A stretch of DNA of 13,437 nucleotides. Source: Candidatus Levyibacteriota bacterium. Its GTDB lineage: Bacteria; Patescibacteriota; Microgenomatia; Levybacterales; UBA12049. The stretch spans positions 1-13,437 of the forward strand of contig JACOXV010000041.1 of the NCBI GenBank assembly GCA_016182225.1, in the 5' to 3' direction. Shown here piece by piece: positions 1 through 7,611 of the stretch. Both the position numbers and the translations under genes were made by a program. The notes under the pieces were generated by a model, which was given only the letters and a program-made list of their open reading frames with translations, searched no databases and was not told the origin of the DNA. Position 1 is the stretch's first letter; each line of letters opens with the position of its first letter.

Positions 1-789
1 AGCACTAAAAAAGGACAGATCACAACGCTTGGAAGAGGTGGCTCTGATTACTCTGCGGCAATAATAGGATACGCTCTTGAGGTTAAAGAAATTCAAATTT
101 GGACAGATGTAGACGGAGTTTTTAGTTCTGACCCGAAGTTTTTAAAGGATGCAAAAATTTTAAAAGAAATTTCTTACAAAGAAGCCTCAGAGCTTGCAGC
201 GTTTGGTGCAAAAGTATTGCATCCAAGAACTATTCGACCGGCGATATCGGCTGACATTCCCGTTAAAGTATTAAATACTTTAAACCCAAATGCATCAGGA
301 ACTATAATTAAAGCGAAATCACAGAAGAGTAATAATATTATTGCAATTGCTGCGAAAAGAAATATAACGCTCGTTAACCTTTATTCTACTGATATGCTTT
401 TAAGTAAAGGGTTTTTAGCAAGAATTTTTACTATTTTTGCAAAATATGATATTTCCATTGATCTAGTTAGTGTATCCGAAGTCAGCGTATCAGTTTCTTT
501 AGATAACGATGAATATTTAGACAAAGCAGTGAATGAATTAAAAGATCTTGCTTCAATTACTGTAACGAGAGAGCTTGGCATGGTTTCTCTTATAGGTGAA
601 GGAATTGTAGAGGTAAAGAGTATTCTCAGGAATATTTTTTTAATTCTAGATAATGCAAGAATTAACGTTAGAATGATTTCGCTTGGTGCAACTGATATTA
701 ATATTAGTTTAGTTTTGGCATCTGAGAGTATTGATAAAACAGTGAGATTATTTCATAAAGAGCTGATTAGCGAAAGGAAAAACTTATGA
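1..789 (+). CDS. lysC: Aspartate kinase, 3' part (start lies outside the window)
   Basis: The frame is open from base 1 and ends at TGA 787-789, giving 262 visible residues, so roughly the C-terminal 60 percent of a usual aspartate kinase. Aspartate kinase phosphorylates aspartate, the first step to lysine, threonine and methionine. Near the visible start is TTLGRGGSDYSAA, the nucleotide-binding signature of the kinase domain, followed by WTDVDGVFSSDP and FGAKVLHPRTIRPA, both typical of the family. The last ~150 residues form two ACT regulatory domains (around LARIFTIFAKYDISIDLVS and IGEGIVEVKSILRNIFLIL), so feedback control by an end-product amino acid is expected. The stop overlaps the dapB start by four bases (ATGA), implying translational coupling. 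No homoserine dehydrogenase domain is fused; hom is separate at 6245. Kinase identity is secure; the lysC versus thrA/metL-type name is a convention. Confidence 0.93.
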   Translation, partial: STKKGQITTLGRGGSDYSAAIIGYALEVKEIQIWTDVDGVFSSDPKFLKDAKILKEISYKEASELAAFGAKVLHPRTIRPAISADIPVKVLNTLNPNASGTIIKAKSQKSNNIIAIAAKRNITLVNLYSTDMLLSKGFLARIFTIFAKYDISIDLVSVSEVSVSVSLDNDEYLDKAVNELKDLASITVTRELGMVSLIGEGIVEVKSILRNIFLILDNARINVRMISLGATDINISLVLASESIDKTVRLFHKELISERKNL

Positions 790-1568
790 AAATTGCATTA
801 ATTGGTTATGGCAAAATGGGAAAAGCAATAGAGGAAGTAATTTTAGAACAAAAAAAACACAATATTGTTTCGGTAAGCTATAAAGACAAAAATTCAATGC
901 TTGATCTGGAAGGTATTAAGCGCTCGGATGTTGCCATTGATTTTACATCTGCCGAGGTGATTGTTAAGAATATTCAAAAAGTCGCAAAACTCGGAGTAAA
1001 TATAGTAGTTGGAACAACAGGCTGGTACAATGATTTAGAACGAGTACAAAAGATAGTAAAAAATGCAAAAATAGGATTTATTTACGCCCAAAACTTTTCT
1101 ATTGGAGCAAATGTATTTTTTCAAATAACCGCATATGCGAGTAAGGCTATAAATCGCTATTCTGGATATGATGTGTTTGGAATAGAAACACATCATACTG
1201 GAAAAAAAGATAGTCCTTCAGGAACTGCACGCAAATTAGCAAATATAATAATGCAGAATTATCCAAAGAAAACGAAATTGCAATTAGAAAAATTAGATAG
1301 ACAAATAGAAGAAGAAGAGCTGCATTTTGTTTCAGTTAGGGGAGGGAGAAATTTTGGTAGACATGAAATTATTTTTGATAGTGACGCAGACGAAATAAGA
1401 CTTAGTCATCAAGCATGGGGAAGAAGAGGTTTTGCTCAAGGAGCAGTACTTGCAGCAGAGTTTATAGATAACAAAAAAGGTTTTTACAATTTCAGCGATA
1501 TTTTTAACGAAAAACAAAGTGTCTCAAAAAACAAAATTTCAAAAAGAAAGGTGATGCAAAATAAATGA
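786..1568 (+). CDS. dapB: 4-hydroxy-tetrahydrodipicolinate reductase
   Basis: A 260-residue cytoplasmic enzyme of the lysine/diaminopimelate pathway that reduces the DapA product to tetrahydrodipicolinate with NAD(P)H. Visible motifs in order: the Rossmann loop GYGKMG (7-12), DFTSA (52-56), GTTGW (76-80), and the catalytic/substrate signature [15 protein letters not shown] (134-148) carrying the His-His pair, the Lys and the SGT loop. [13 protein letters not shown] and [15 protein letters not shown] near the C-terminus are also family hallmarks. The length is normal, with a lysine-rich tail of about 20 residues. The start ATG 786 overlaps the kinase stop and has an AAAGGA Shine-Dalgarno at about 774-779. 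Its stop TGA 1566-1568 overlaps the asd ATG at 1565. This is the middle gene of a coupled kinase-dapB-asd operon. Confidence 0.95.
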   Translation: MKIALIGYGKMGKAIEEVILEQKKHNIVSVSYKDKNSMLDLEGIKRSDVAIDFTSAEVIVKNIQKVAKLGVNIVVGTTGWYNDLERVQKIVKNAKIGFIYAQNFSIGANVFFQITAYASKAINRYSGYDVFGIETHHTGKKDSPSGTARKLANIIMQNYPKKTKLQLEKLDRQIEEEELHFVSVRGGRNFGRHEIIFDSDADEIRLSHQAWGRRGFAQGAVLAAEFIDNKKGFYNFSDIFNEKQSVSKNKISKRKVMQNK

Positions 1569-2580
1569 AAAAAATATCTGTCAGTATCTTGGGAGCAACA
1601 GGAGCCGTAGGACAGAGATTTGTTGAGCTTCTTTTCGACCATCCTTGGTTTGAGATAAGGCATTTATGTGCTTCGGCAAATAGCGCAGGGCGTCCATTCC
1701 CGGTAGTATTGCAAATCTTGTTGTGGAAAATTGTGTACCAAATTCAGACACTCAAGTTGCGTTTTCAGCTTTGGATTCATCGGTTGCGGGAGAAATTGAG
1801 GAAAGATTTGCAAACGGCGGACATATAGTTATTAGTAATTCAAAAAATCACAGAATGGATCCTGACGTGCCGCTTTTGATTCCAGAAATTAACCCCGATC
1901 ATTTAAACTTGATTAAAGAGCAAAAAGGAAGATTTAAAAATAGCAAAGGGTTTATAGTTACAAATCCAAATTGTTCAACAATAGGACTTAGTATAGTTTT
2001 AAAACCCTTGGATGATGCATTTGGCGTTAAACAGGTTTTGGTTACAACAATGCAAGCATTATCAGGCGCAGGCTATCCAGGGGTTGCTTCTTTGGATGCT
2101 CTTGATAATGTTGTGCCTTTTATTGGGGATGAAGAAGAAAAAATGGAAACAGAGCCATTAAAGATTTTAGGTAAAGTTGTAAAAGGGAAGATCAAATACC
2201 CAAATATCAAAATTAGTGCGCAATGTAACAGGGTTTCGGTTCGCGATGGACATCTTGAGTCCGTGGAACTCTCTTTTTACAAAACTCCAATACCCGCCCA
2301 AGTTGCAAAAGTGCTCGCAGAATTTATTGGACAACCACAGCGCTTGAATCTGCCTTCTGCCCCGTCGCGTCCTATTATTGTAAGAGAAGAAATTGATAGA
2401 CCCCAACCAATTCTTGACAGGGAGGTAAACAGAGGGATGAGCGTTACAGTTGGCAGAATAAGAAAATCAAAAGTTTTAGATATAAAACTAACACTTCTTG
2501 TTCACAATACAATACGCGGAGCTGCCGGGGCTGCAATTTTAAATGCAGAACTTCTAAAAGCAAAAAGCCTTATTAAGTAA
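1565..2580 (+). pseudogene. asd: Aspartate-semialdehyde dehydrogenase, frame broken near 1698
   Basis: Asd reduces aspartyl phosphate to aspartate semialdehyde, the branch point used by DapA and homoserine dehydrogenase. From ATG 1565 the frame reads a normal N-terminus ([16 protein letters not shown] with the NADP loop, then SANSAGRPF), then turns to nonsense and stops at 1828. The rest of the protein is in another frame, recognisable from about 1696 ([13 protein letters not shown]) to TAA 2580. It carries the catalytic cysteine in TNPNCSTIGL, TMQALSGAGYPG, and the catalytic His in RDGHLESV. This is the long archaeal/fungal-type Asd. Family members have about 13 residues between the SAG and IP motifs; here only two remain, and the frame change fits a deletion of 3k+1 bases (about 31-37). 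Everything else looks intact, so a recent mutation or an assembly error is likely. The strong Shine-Dalgarno AAAGGTGATG precedes the start. Confidence 0.85.
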
Positions 2581-2684
2581 TAAAACTAGCTGGAAATCCA
2601 AAAGGAATGGATCGTTCGAAAGTGATATTTGGTTTCTAATCTATTCAATTTTTATTTTATCTTTTATATTCTAGGTAATTCCTG

Positions 2685-2690
2685 TAAAAT
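2685..2690 (+). promoter_or_regulatory. Candidate -10 element of argG, near-leaderless start
   Basis: TAAAAT at 2685-2690, directly preceded by TG, lies seven bases before the ATG at 2697. With a usual -10 to start distance, transcription would begin at or next to the A of the ATG, giving a leaderless message. No Shine-Dalgarno is visible upstream of the ATG, which agrees. No good -35 hexamer is seen 16-18 bases upstream (the stretch is T-rich). The rest of the asd-argG gap (2581-2684) shows no gene and no clear terminator. Confidence 0.45.
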
Positions 2691-2696
2691 ACTATT

Positions 2697-3995
2697 ATGC
2701 AGGATACAAATATCGAAAATTTAGAACTTTCCTTAAACGAAAGCCCTAAGGTTGATAGTTACACGGCCAAAAGGGGTGAATTCGACAAATGTCTTTTACT
2801 GTTTTCCGGAGGCCTAGACACGTCTTGTATGGCGAAGTGGATAAAGGAAAAATATGCGTGCGAGGTTTATACGTTTACTTTAAACGTTGGGCAAATTGCC
2901 GATTTTGATGAAATTGAAAAGAAAGCTTACAAGCTGGGGGCTAAAAAGCATTTTTCTGTTGATGGTCGCAAGGAACTTATTGAGGATTTTTGCTGGAAGG
3001 CAGTTAAGGCAAATGCTATCGTTGGAAGAAATGGACATCCAATTTCCTCATCCCTCACACGACCGCTTATTATTAAGAAAGCAGTTGAAATTGCCAAAAG
3101 CGAAAGAATACCAGTAATTGCTCATGGTGCGTCAGGAAAAGCAAATGATTCGTTACGATTTGATACAAGTGCACTCACTCTGTATCCTGCTGTAAAAATA
3201 ATAGCGCCTGTTCGAGAGTGGAGTATGAGTCGCGAAGCCGAATTGGAGTATGCGAAGATGCACAATATAGAAGTTGGGGCTACCTCTGAGAAGCCTTACA
3301 GCATAGACGACAATATGTGGGGAAGAGAAACAGAAGCAGGCATTTTGAATCATCCCGATAAGATAGCTCCGGAGGATGTGTATTCGCTAACCACACTACC
3401 GGAAACAGCCCCAGATAAAGCTACATTCATTGCTGTAGAATTTGTAAAAGGGATTGCCGTGAAGGTCAATGGTAAAAAACTTTCAGCTGTACGCCTCGTG
3501 GAAACACTGAACAAGATAGGAAGTAAGAATGGCATAGGCATGTTTGACTTTATGGAAGACCGAGGAGTCGGCATAAAGGTAAGAGAAATTCACGAATCGC
3601 CAGCCGCAGAAATACTAATTAAAGCCCACACGGACTTGGAGGAATTAACTTTGACAAAAGAGGAGTTGAGGTTAAAAAGAATCGTCGAGCTAGAATGGGT
3701 TAGCGAAGCTTTGAATGGCTTCTGGTTCACACCATTGATGCAAGCTATGAACGTCTTTATTGATGAACTAAACAAGAGAGCGACGGGAACGATTACGCTA
3801 AGGTTGTATAAAGGAAAGGCAACAATAATATCGAGAGAATCACTTTATGCTTTGGATATGGTAAACCTTATGCATGATGACTTTATCAAAGAAGTCAATC
3901 AAAAAGCCACCCCTCCTTTTATAGAGGTTAGTGGACTTCAAAGGAGAGCCTCACAGTGGATGACACAAAAGGCCGAGAATGGAAAACGTAAATAG
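2697..3995 (+). CDS. Argininosuccinate synthase-like protein (divergent)
   Basis: A 432-residue member of the ArgG family, which joins citrulline and aspartate using ATP in arginine biosynthesis. The ATP PP-loop SGGLDTS (37-43) is intact and the whole length aligns: HGASGKANDSLRF (143-155), YSIDDNMWGRETEAGI (201-216), MEDRGVGIKVREIHESP (286-302). Several usually constant residues differ: HGCTGKGND is HGASGKAND, WGRS is WGRE, and GIKSRxxYE is GIKVREIHE, which replaces a Ser and Tyr expected in or near the citrulline pocket. About 30 N-terminal residues precede the usual start. No argH or other arginine gene is near; the end overlaps an aminotransferase gene by 17 bases. It is a family member for certain, but its substrate may not be citrulline. 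Base composition is visibly GC-richer than the kinase-dapB genes. Confidence 0.8.
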   Translation: MQDTNIENLELSLNESPKVDSYTAKRGEFDKCLLLFSGGLDTSCMAKWIKEKYACEVYTFTLNVGQIADFDEIEKKAYKLGAKKHFSVDGRKELIEDFCWKAVKANAIVGRNGHPISSSLTRPLIIKKAVEIAKSERIPVIAHGASGKANDSLRFDTSALTLYPAVKIIAPVREWSMSREAELEYAKMHNIEVGATSEKPYSIDDNMWGRETEAGILNHPDKIAPEDVYSLTTLPETAPDKATFIAVEFVKGIAVKVNGKKLSAVRLVETLNKIGSKNGIGMFDFMEDRGVGIKVREIHESPAAEILIKAHTDLEELTLTKEELRLKRIVELEWVSEALNGFWFTPLMQAMNVFIDELNKRATGTITLRLYKGKATIISRESLYALDMVNLMHDDFIKEVNQKATPPFIEVSGLQRRASQWMTQKAENGKRK

Positions 3996-5130
3996 CCGAA
4001 AGCTTAAAGAAATTCGCCGTTCTTTAATGAGTATCCTTTCAGAAAAAGCTTTACCAGGGGCTATAAACTTTGCCATAGGTGAACCTACTTACCCTACTCC
4101 CAACACGTTGAAAAAAGTAATAGAAACTTTCATTAAAGAAGATTCTGCAGACTATGGACCTGTTGCTGGCTTATTAAGCTTTAGAGACTTCCTCGCCGAG
4201 TGGTATGGCAACAAAGGCACAACATTTGTGTCAGGAAGCGAAAATGTCCTTACTACGTGTGGTGTTACTGAAGCCGTTTATACATCTTTGGTTGCCCTGC
4301 TGGACAATGGTTGTGAAGTAATTTATCCAGACCCTGGCTTTGTTTTGTACGAGCAGGCGATAAAAATGTGCGGTGGAGTTCCTGTACCACTTCGGTTGGA
4401 CCACGCGAGTGACTTTAACATCGATCCCCAATTACTGAAAAGACTGATAACAAGAAAAACAAGAGCTGTAATAATAAACTCCCCCTCAAACCCAACGGGA
4501 AGGGTAATTCCTCAAAGGATTCTAAAAGAAGTCGCAGAGATATGCGGCAAAAAAGGCGTAACAATTATCTCTGATGAGATATATGAACATATTATATACG
4601 AAAAGGGGCATCATAGTGTTTCAGAGTTCACAGATAACGTAATAGTCTGCAGTGGGATTTCAAAGCTATTCAGGATGGCAGGATGGAGATTGGGATGGTG
4701 TGTTGCAAAGGAAGAAGTAATAAAGAACCTTGTAAAATGTCATCAGTATACAGTTTTCCGAGCACCAACAATTTCGCAGAGAATCGCACAAGAAGCATTG
4801 ATTATGAAAAAAGAAATTAAAGAAATGGTTAGTTTTTATAGACAAAAAAGAGATTTGATGCTGCATCTTATGGGAAGCATTGAGGGGATACGTTTTGTGA
4901 AACCGGAGGCAACATTCTTCCTTTACGCCGACTTTTCTAAGTATGGTGACGACTGGAGTCTTTCCCTAAAATTTCTTAAAAACGGCGTTGTAACAGTCCC
5001 TAGCACTGGGCCTGGTGCGGGTTTTGGTAGTAATGGTGAAGGCTTCATAAGACTCTCGTATGCTCTAGATGAGGAAAGTATACGTACAGGTATCGCTAAA
5101 ATTAAGCACGTTTTAACCCAAGTCTCTTAA
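3979..5130 (+). CDS. Class I PLP aminotransferase (aspartate or LL-DAP aminotransferase-like)
   Basis: A 383-residue fold-type I aminotransferase, normal in length for the AspC/PatA group. Seen in order: NFAIGEPTYPTP (30-41), YGPVAGLLSFRDFLAEWY, TCGVTEAVY, YPDPGFVLYE, the PSNPTG motif (169-174), SDEIYEHIIY (198-207) with the PLP-binding Asp, and GISKLFRMAGWRLGW (226-240), whose Lys229 should form the Schiff base. A C-terminal Arg in GFIRLSYAL should bind the substrate carboxylate. ATG 3979 lies inside the argG-like gene, a 17-base overlap that implies coupled translation. The exact substrate is not readable. Among dap genes it could make aspartate from oxaloacetate or serve as the DAP-branch aminotransferase (PatA- or DapL-like role). 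Its 3' end overlaps the opposing dapA gene by 29 bases. Confidence 0.88.
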   Translation: MENVNSRKLKEIRRSLMSILSEKALPGAINFAIGEPTYPTPNTLKKVIETFIKEDSADYGPVAGLLSFRDFLAEWYGNKGTTFVSGSENVLTTCGVTEAVYTSLVALLDNGCEVIYPDPGFVLYEQAIKMCGGVPVPLRLDHASDFNIDPQLLKRLITRKTRAVIINSPSNPTGRVIPQRILKEVAEICGKKGVTIISDEIYEHIIYEKGHHSVSEFTDNVIVCSGISKLFRMAGWRLGWCVAKEEVIKNLVKCHQYTVFRAPTISQRIAQEALIMKKEIKEMVSFYRQKRDLMLHLMGSIEGIRFVKPEATFFLYADFSKYGDDWSLSLKFLKNGVVTVPSTGPGAGFGSNGEGFIRLSYALDEESIRTGIAKIKHVLTQVS

Positions 5131-5986
5131 GTTCTGACTTAAGGATACCCATAAGCTTCTCAGTTGCGGGTACAAGCGGAAGCCTTGTTTCCTTTGAACA
5201 AATACCCAAAAGCTCGTAAGCACCTTTAATTGGAGAAGGATTCGTTTCCGCAAACAGCGCCCTTATCATCGGAAGCAGAAAATAGTGCAATTCCCTCGCC
5301 TTTTCTATCTTGCCAGCTTTTACAAGATTATGCATTTCTTTAAACTTATTCGGAAGGATATGGCCGGCTGCAGCTATTGCACCATTACCTCCAAGACAGC
5401 TCATCGTAAAAAGAAGGTGATCTTCCCCGCACAGTACGGAAAAGTTCTTTGTGCCTTTTATGGTATCCATCATCTGATTTATATCCCCACTTGCTTCTTT
5501 CACCCCTACGATGTTTTTCACTTTTGATAACTCTATTACGGTTGGGGTGTCAATATTTCTGCTTGTTCTCCCGGGTATATTGTAAAGAATCACAGGAAGG
5601 CTTGTTGAAGAAGCAACCTTCTTAAAGTGTTCTAAGAGACCTTGTTGGGTTGGTTTGTTATAGTAAGGTGTTACGACCAAAACCGCATCTGCACCCAATT
5701 CTTCTGCCTGTTGAGTAAGCTCTATCGTGTGTCGAGTATCGTTCGTCCCTGTTCCCGCTATTACTGGCACCTTGCCTTTTGCCTCTTCCAAAACTATCTT
5801 CAAAATCCTTTTTTTCTCATCGTCAGTTAACGTAGCGCTCTCGCCAGTTGTACCGTTGGGAACCAATCCGTCGACACCGTTGTCTATTAGGTACCTTACT
5901 ACGCGTCGCAGACCCTCTTCATCTACCTCTCCATTTGTAAATGGAGTTATGTTAGGGACAAATACCCCCTCAAATTTTTTTAACAT
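5102..5986 (-). CDS. dapA: 4-hydroxy-tetrahydrodipicolinate synthase
   Basis: A 294-residue enzyme of the DapA/NAL family that condenses pyruvate with aspartate semialdehyde. Hallmarks: VPNGTTGESATL (from residue 42) with the Thr pair that relays protons, VVTPYYNKPTQQG (104-116), YNIPGRTS (135-142) with the catalytic Tyr and the substrate-binding Arg, and VGVKEASGD (160-168) with the Schiff-base Lys163. The length is typical and the reading is unambiguous. With the kinase, asd and dapB it completes the path from aspartate to tetrahydrodipicolinate. It is convergent with the aminotransferase (29-base tail overlap) and divergent from hom. No Shine-Dalgarno is seen before the ATG (CAT at 5984-5986); an extended -10 element lies about 28 bases upstream. 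Confidence 0.95.
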   Translation of the reverse strand: MLKKFEGVFVPNITPFTNGEVDEEGLRRVVRYLIDNGVDGLVPNGTTGESATLTDDEKKRILKIVLEEAKGKVPVIAGTGTNDTRHTIELTQQAEELGADAVLVVTPYYNKPTQQGLLEHFKKVASSTSLPVILYNIPGRTSRNIDTPTVIELSKVKNIVGVKEASGDINQMMDTIKGTKNFSVLCGEDHLLFTMSCLGGNGAIAAAGHILPNKFKEMHNLVKAGKIEKARELHYFLLPMIRALFAETNPSPIKGAYELLGICSKETRLPLVPATEKLMGILKSELKRLGLKRA

Positions 5987-6013
5987 AGGGCGAATTTAGA
6001 ACGATTAGTTGGC

Positions 6014-6022
6014 ATTATATCA
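6014..6022 (-). promoter_or_regulatory. Extended -10 promoter of dapA
   Basis: On the minus strand the bases read TGATATAAT, a perfect extended -10 (TGn plus TATAAT). The predicted start of transcription near 6007 gives a leader of about 20 nt before the dapA ATG. The -35 region is poor (TGTTAA-like at 17 bases), as is common for extended -10 promoters. Confidence 0.6.
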
Positions 6023-6071
6023 CATTATTTGCCTAATTAACACCTGCCGCTTAATTAAAGTTTAATATCCG

Positions 6072-6107
6072 ACACATCAGGTAAAATATGGATGTGTTAA
6101 ATTTAAC
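6072..6107. promoter_or_regulatory. Inverted repeats between dapA and hom, possible operator
   Basis: The 258-base divergent gap between dapA and hom holds two nested symmetric elements. ACACATC (6072-6078) and GATGTGT (6091-6097) form a 7-bp inverted repeat around 12 bases. GTTAAATTTAAC (6096-6107) is a perfect 12-base palindrome. Palindromes between two divergent aspartate-pathway genes could bind a repressor. No matching second copy was seen elsewhere in the window. AT-rich palindromes arise by chance, so this is tentative. Confidence 0.3.
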
Positions 6108-6221
6108 AAAGATAACTATAGCCTAGGAAATATTTGAATCAATTGTCTTCTCAAATCAAGAAAGAAAAAAAGAGTTGTTGTTTGGTATTCAAACCAATTT
6201 GCAGAATTAAAATAGGTATTA

Positions 6222-6227
6222 TATAAT
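6222..6227 (+). promoter_or_regulatory. Candidate -10 element of hom
   Basis: TATAAT, a perfect -10, at 6222-6227, with a weak -35 (TTGCAG, 6199-6204) at 17 bases. Transcription would begin near 6234, about ten bases before ATG 6245. That leaves no room for a Shine-Dalgarno and excludes the alternative TTG start at 6227, which overlaps the -10 itself. Like argG, hom would be nearly leaderless. Confidence 0.5.
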
Positions 6228-6244
6228 TGCTTTCTGCTCGATTT

Positions 6245-7348
6245 ATGAGTGAAAGAGTAGAAGGAAGACCGATTGGAATAGGTCTCGTTGGAGCAGGAAC
6301 AGTTGGAATAGAAGTTATCCGCACAATACAGCAAATAGGTCCAGACAGGGGGTATGTTGTAAAAGGTGTTGCAGTACGGGATCCCCATAAAGACAGAGGT
6401 ATAAATGCCCCATTTACTAAAGATGTAAAAGATATCCTTGAAGATCCCTCAATTGATATTTTTGTAGAAGTAGCCGGTGGAATCGAACCTGCTAGGAGCT
6501 GGATGGCAGATGCTATGGCTAGGGGAATGAGTGTAGTTTCTGCAAATAAAGCAGCAATAGCTGGGTCAAGCTTGATCAATGAAGCTACAGAAAGACAGGT
6601 GGATTTTGCATTTGAAGCCTCAGTTGGCGGAGGAATTCCTATAATTAGACCTTTGATAACTAGATCATTTGTTGACGACGTGATAAGGATTAGGGGCATT
6701 GTAAATGGGACAACAAATTACGCACTCACTCAGATGGCTAAAGGGGAAGATTTTGATTCCGTAATAGCCGAGGCACAAAGGAAAGGTTTTGCAGAAGCAA
6801 ATTATGAATCAGATACGCAAGGGTATGACTCCAGATACAAGCTGGCTATACTTGCTTCACTTGCATTTAAAAAACTTATTGATCCCGAATCTATAAGTCG
6901 CGTAGGCATAACAGGAATCACACCTGTTGATCTTGAATTTGCTAGGCAGTATCAAACTGATGAAGGAGGGCCAGGATATTCTGTTAAACTACTTGCAATA
7001 GCCACAAGACAAGATGATGGATCGCTAGTTCTTGAGGTAACGCCCGCCTTAATCAGTAAAGATCAGTTACTCGCTTTAGTAAATGATGAATTTAATGGGA
7101 TTGAAGTAGATTGGAAAAACGCAGGCCCTCAGCTAACTTATGGGAGAGGAGCTGGAGGAGTTGCTACTGCAAGCGCAGTAAATGAAGACATAGACAGAGT
7201 TGTTCGAAATAAAAGACTAGGTATTGTAGACGAGCTCCCAAGACTTGATTCCGGGCTTTATATTGCCCAGCGTGGAAGCGATACCCAAAGATCTGTAAAC
7301 ATACCCAGACCAGATGGAACCTCTATTCGTCTACCTGTTGAAGGATAA
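6245..7348 (+). CDS. hom: Homoserine dehydrogenase
   Basis: Reduces aspartate semialdehyde to homoserine with NAD(P)H, opening the threonine/methionine branch. From ATG 6245 it is 367 residues. Visible: GIGLVGAGTVGIEVI (Rossmann loop), EVAGGIEPARSWM, VVSANKAAIA, FEASVGGGIPIIRPL, RIRGIVNGTTNYALTQM, and GFAEANYESDTQGYDSRYKLAIL with the catalytic Asp and Lys. TYGRGAGGVATASAV closes the catalytic part. An in-frame TTG at 6227 would add six residues but overlaps the -10 element. The C-terminus is abrupt: the frame stops at 7348, but an adjacent frame stays open to 7511 and reads like protein. Joined, the two give about 421 residues, near the usual length of homoserine dehydrogenases with a C-terminal ACT domain. 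A frameshift between about 7299 and 7345 is therefore possible. Confidence 0.92.
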   Translation: MSERVEGRPIGIGLVGAGTVGIEVIRTIQQIGPDRGYVVKGVAVRDPHKDRGINAPFTKDVKDILEDPSIDIFVEVAGGIEPARSWMADAMARGMSVVSANKAAIAGSSLINEATERQVDFAFEASVGGGIPIIRPLITRSFVDDVIRIRGIVNGTTNYALTQMAKGEDFDSVIAEAQRKGFAEANYESDTQGYDSRYKLAILASLAFKKLIDPESISRVGITGITPVDLEFARQYQTDEGGPGYSVKLLAIATRQDDGSLVLEVTPALISKDQLLALVNDEFNGIEVDWKNAGPQLTYGRGAGGVATASAVNEDIDRVVRNKRLGIVDELPRLDSGLYIAQRGSDTQRSVNIPRPDGTSIRLPVEG

Positions 7349-7511
7349 ATTTCGAGAATTTGGATTGTCGATTGGCGAATCAGATGCGTCAGGGGACAAT
7401 GCCTATCTTGGTATCGCCAGATGGATAGTGCCCTTAGGAATTACAACACTCTCTTCTCCGAGTGAATTTAGTCATGGAGCAAGTATTCTAGAGGTGTTAA
7501 ATCGATCTTAA
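7299..7511 (+). pseudogene. Possible out-of-frame C-terminus of hom (ACT-like)
   Basis: A frame open from 7299 to TAA 7509-7511 overlaps the end of hom and then continues alone for about 160 bases. Its protein-like stretch (DKFREFGLSIGESDASGDNA, then ARWIVPLGITTLSS) has the rough pattern of an ACT domain half: a helix ending in GLSI followed by a strand with a hydrophobic VPLGITTL. No Shine-Dalgarno supports the internal ATG at 7314 as a gene start, so a frameshifted continuation of hom is the better reading. The match is by eye and weak. It could also be chance open frame in the hom-TOMM gap. Confidence 0.35.
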
Positions 7512-7549
7512 AATCATTCACTTATGCTTAAATAAAAAGTCAAAAACTA

Positions 7550-7577
7550 TTGACAAAGAATTAATTTATAATAAAAT
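7550..7577 (+). promoter_or_regulatory. Promoter of the TOMM cluster
   Basis: A perfect -35 TTGACA (7550-7555), a 16-base spacer, and -10 TAAAAT (7572-7577); a TATAAT at 7567-7572 also overlaps but is too close to the -35. Transcription is expected near 7584, leaving a 28-nt leader that holds the Shine-Dalgarno of the small peptide gene. It is the best promoter in the window apart from the one at 12087, and it points straight at the candidate precursor. Confidence 0.75.
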
Positions 7578-7611
7578 AGTTTAACGTAATATCGGAGAGA
7601 AGGTGATAATT

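Noticed and set aside
5285..5999. Several plus-strand open frames inside dapA
   Set aside because: They lie antisense to a clearly recognisable DapA protein with all catalytic motifs; no start signals support them.
6116..6699. Minus-strand open frames of 90 and 182 codons over the start of hom
   Set aside because: They mirror the homoserine dehydrogenase gene and have low-complexity, unrecognisable sequence.
7567..7572. TATAAT as the -10 of the TOMM promoter
   Set aside because: It is only 11 bases from the TTGACA; the overlapping TAAAAT at 16 bases has correct spacing.
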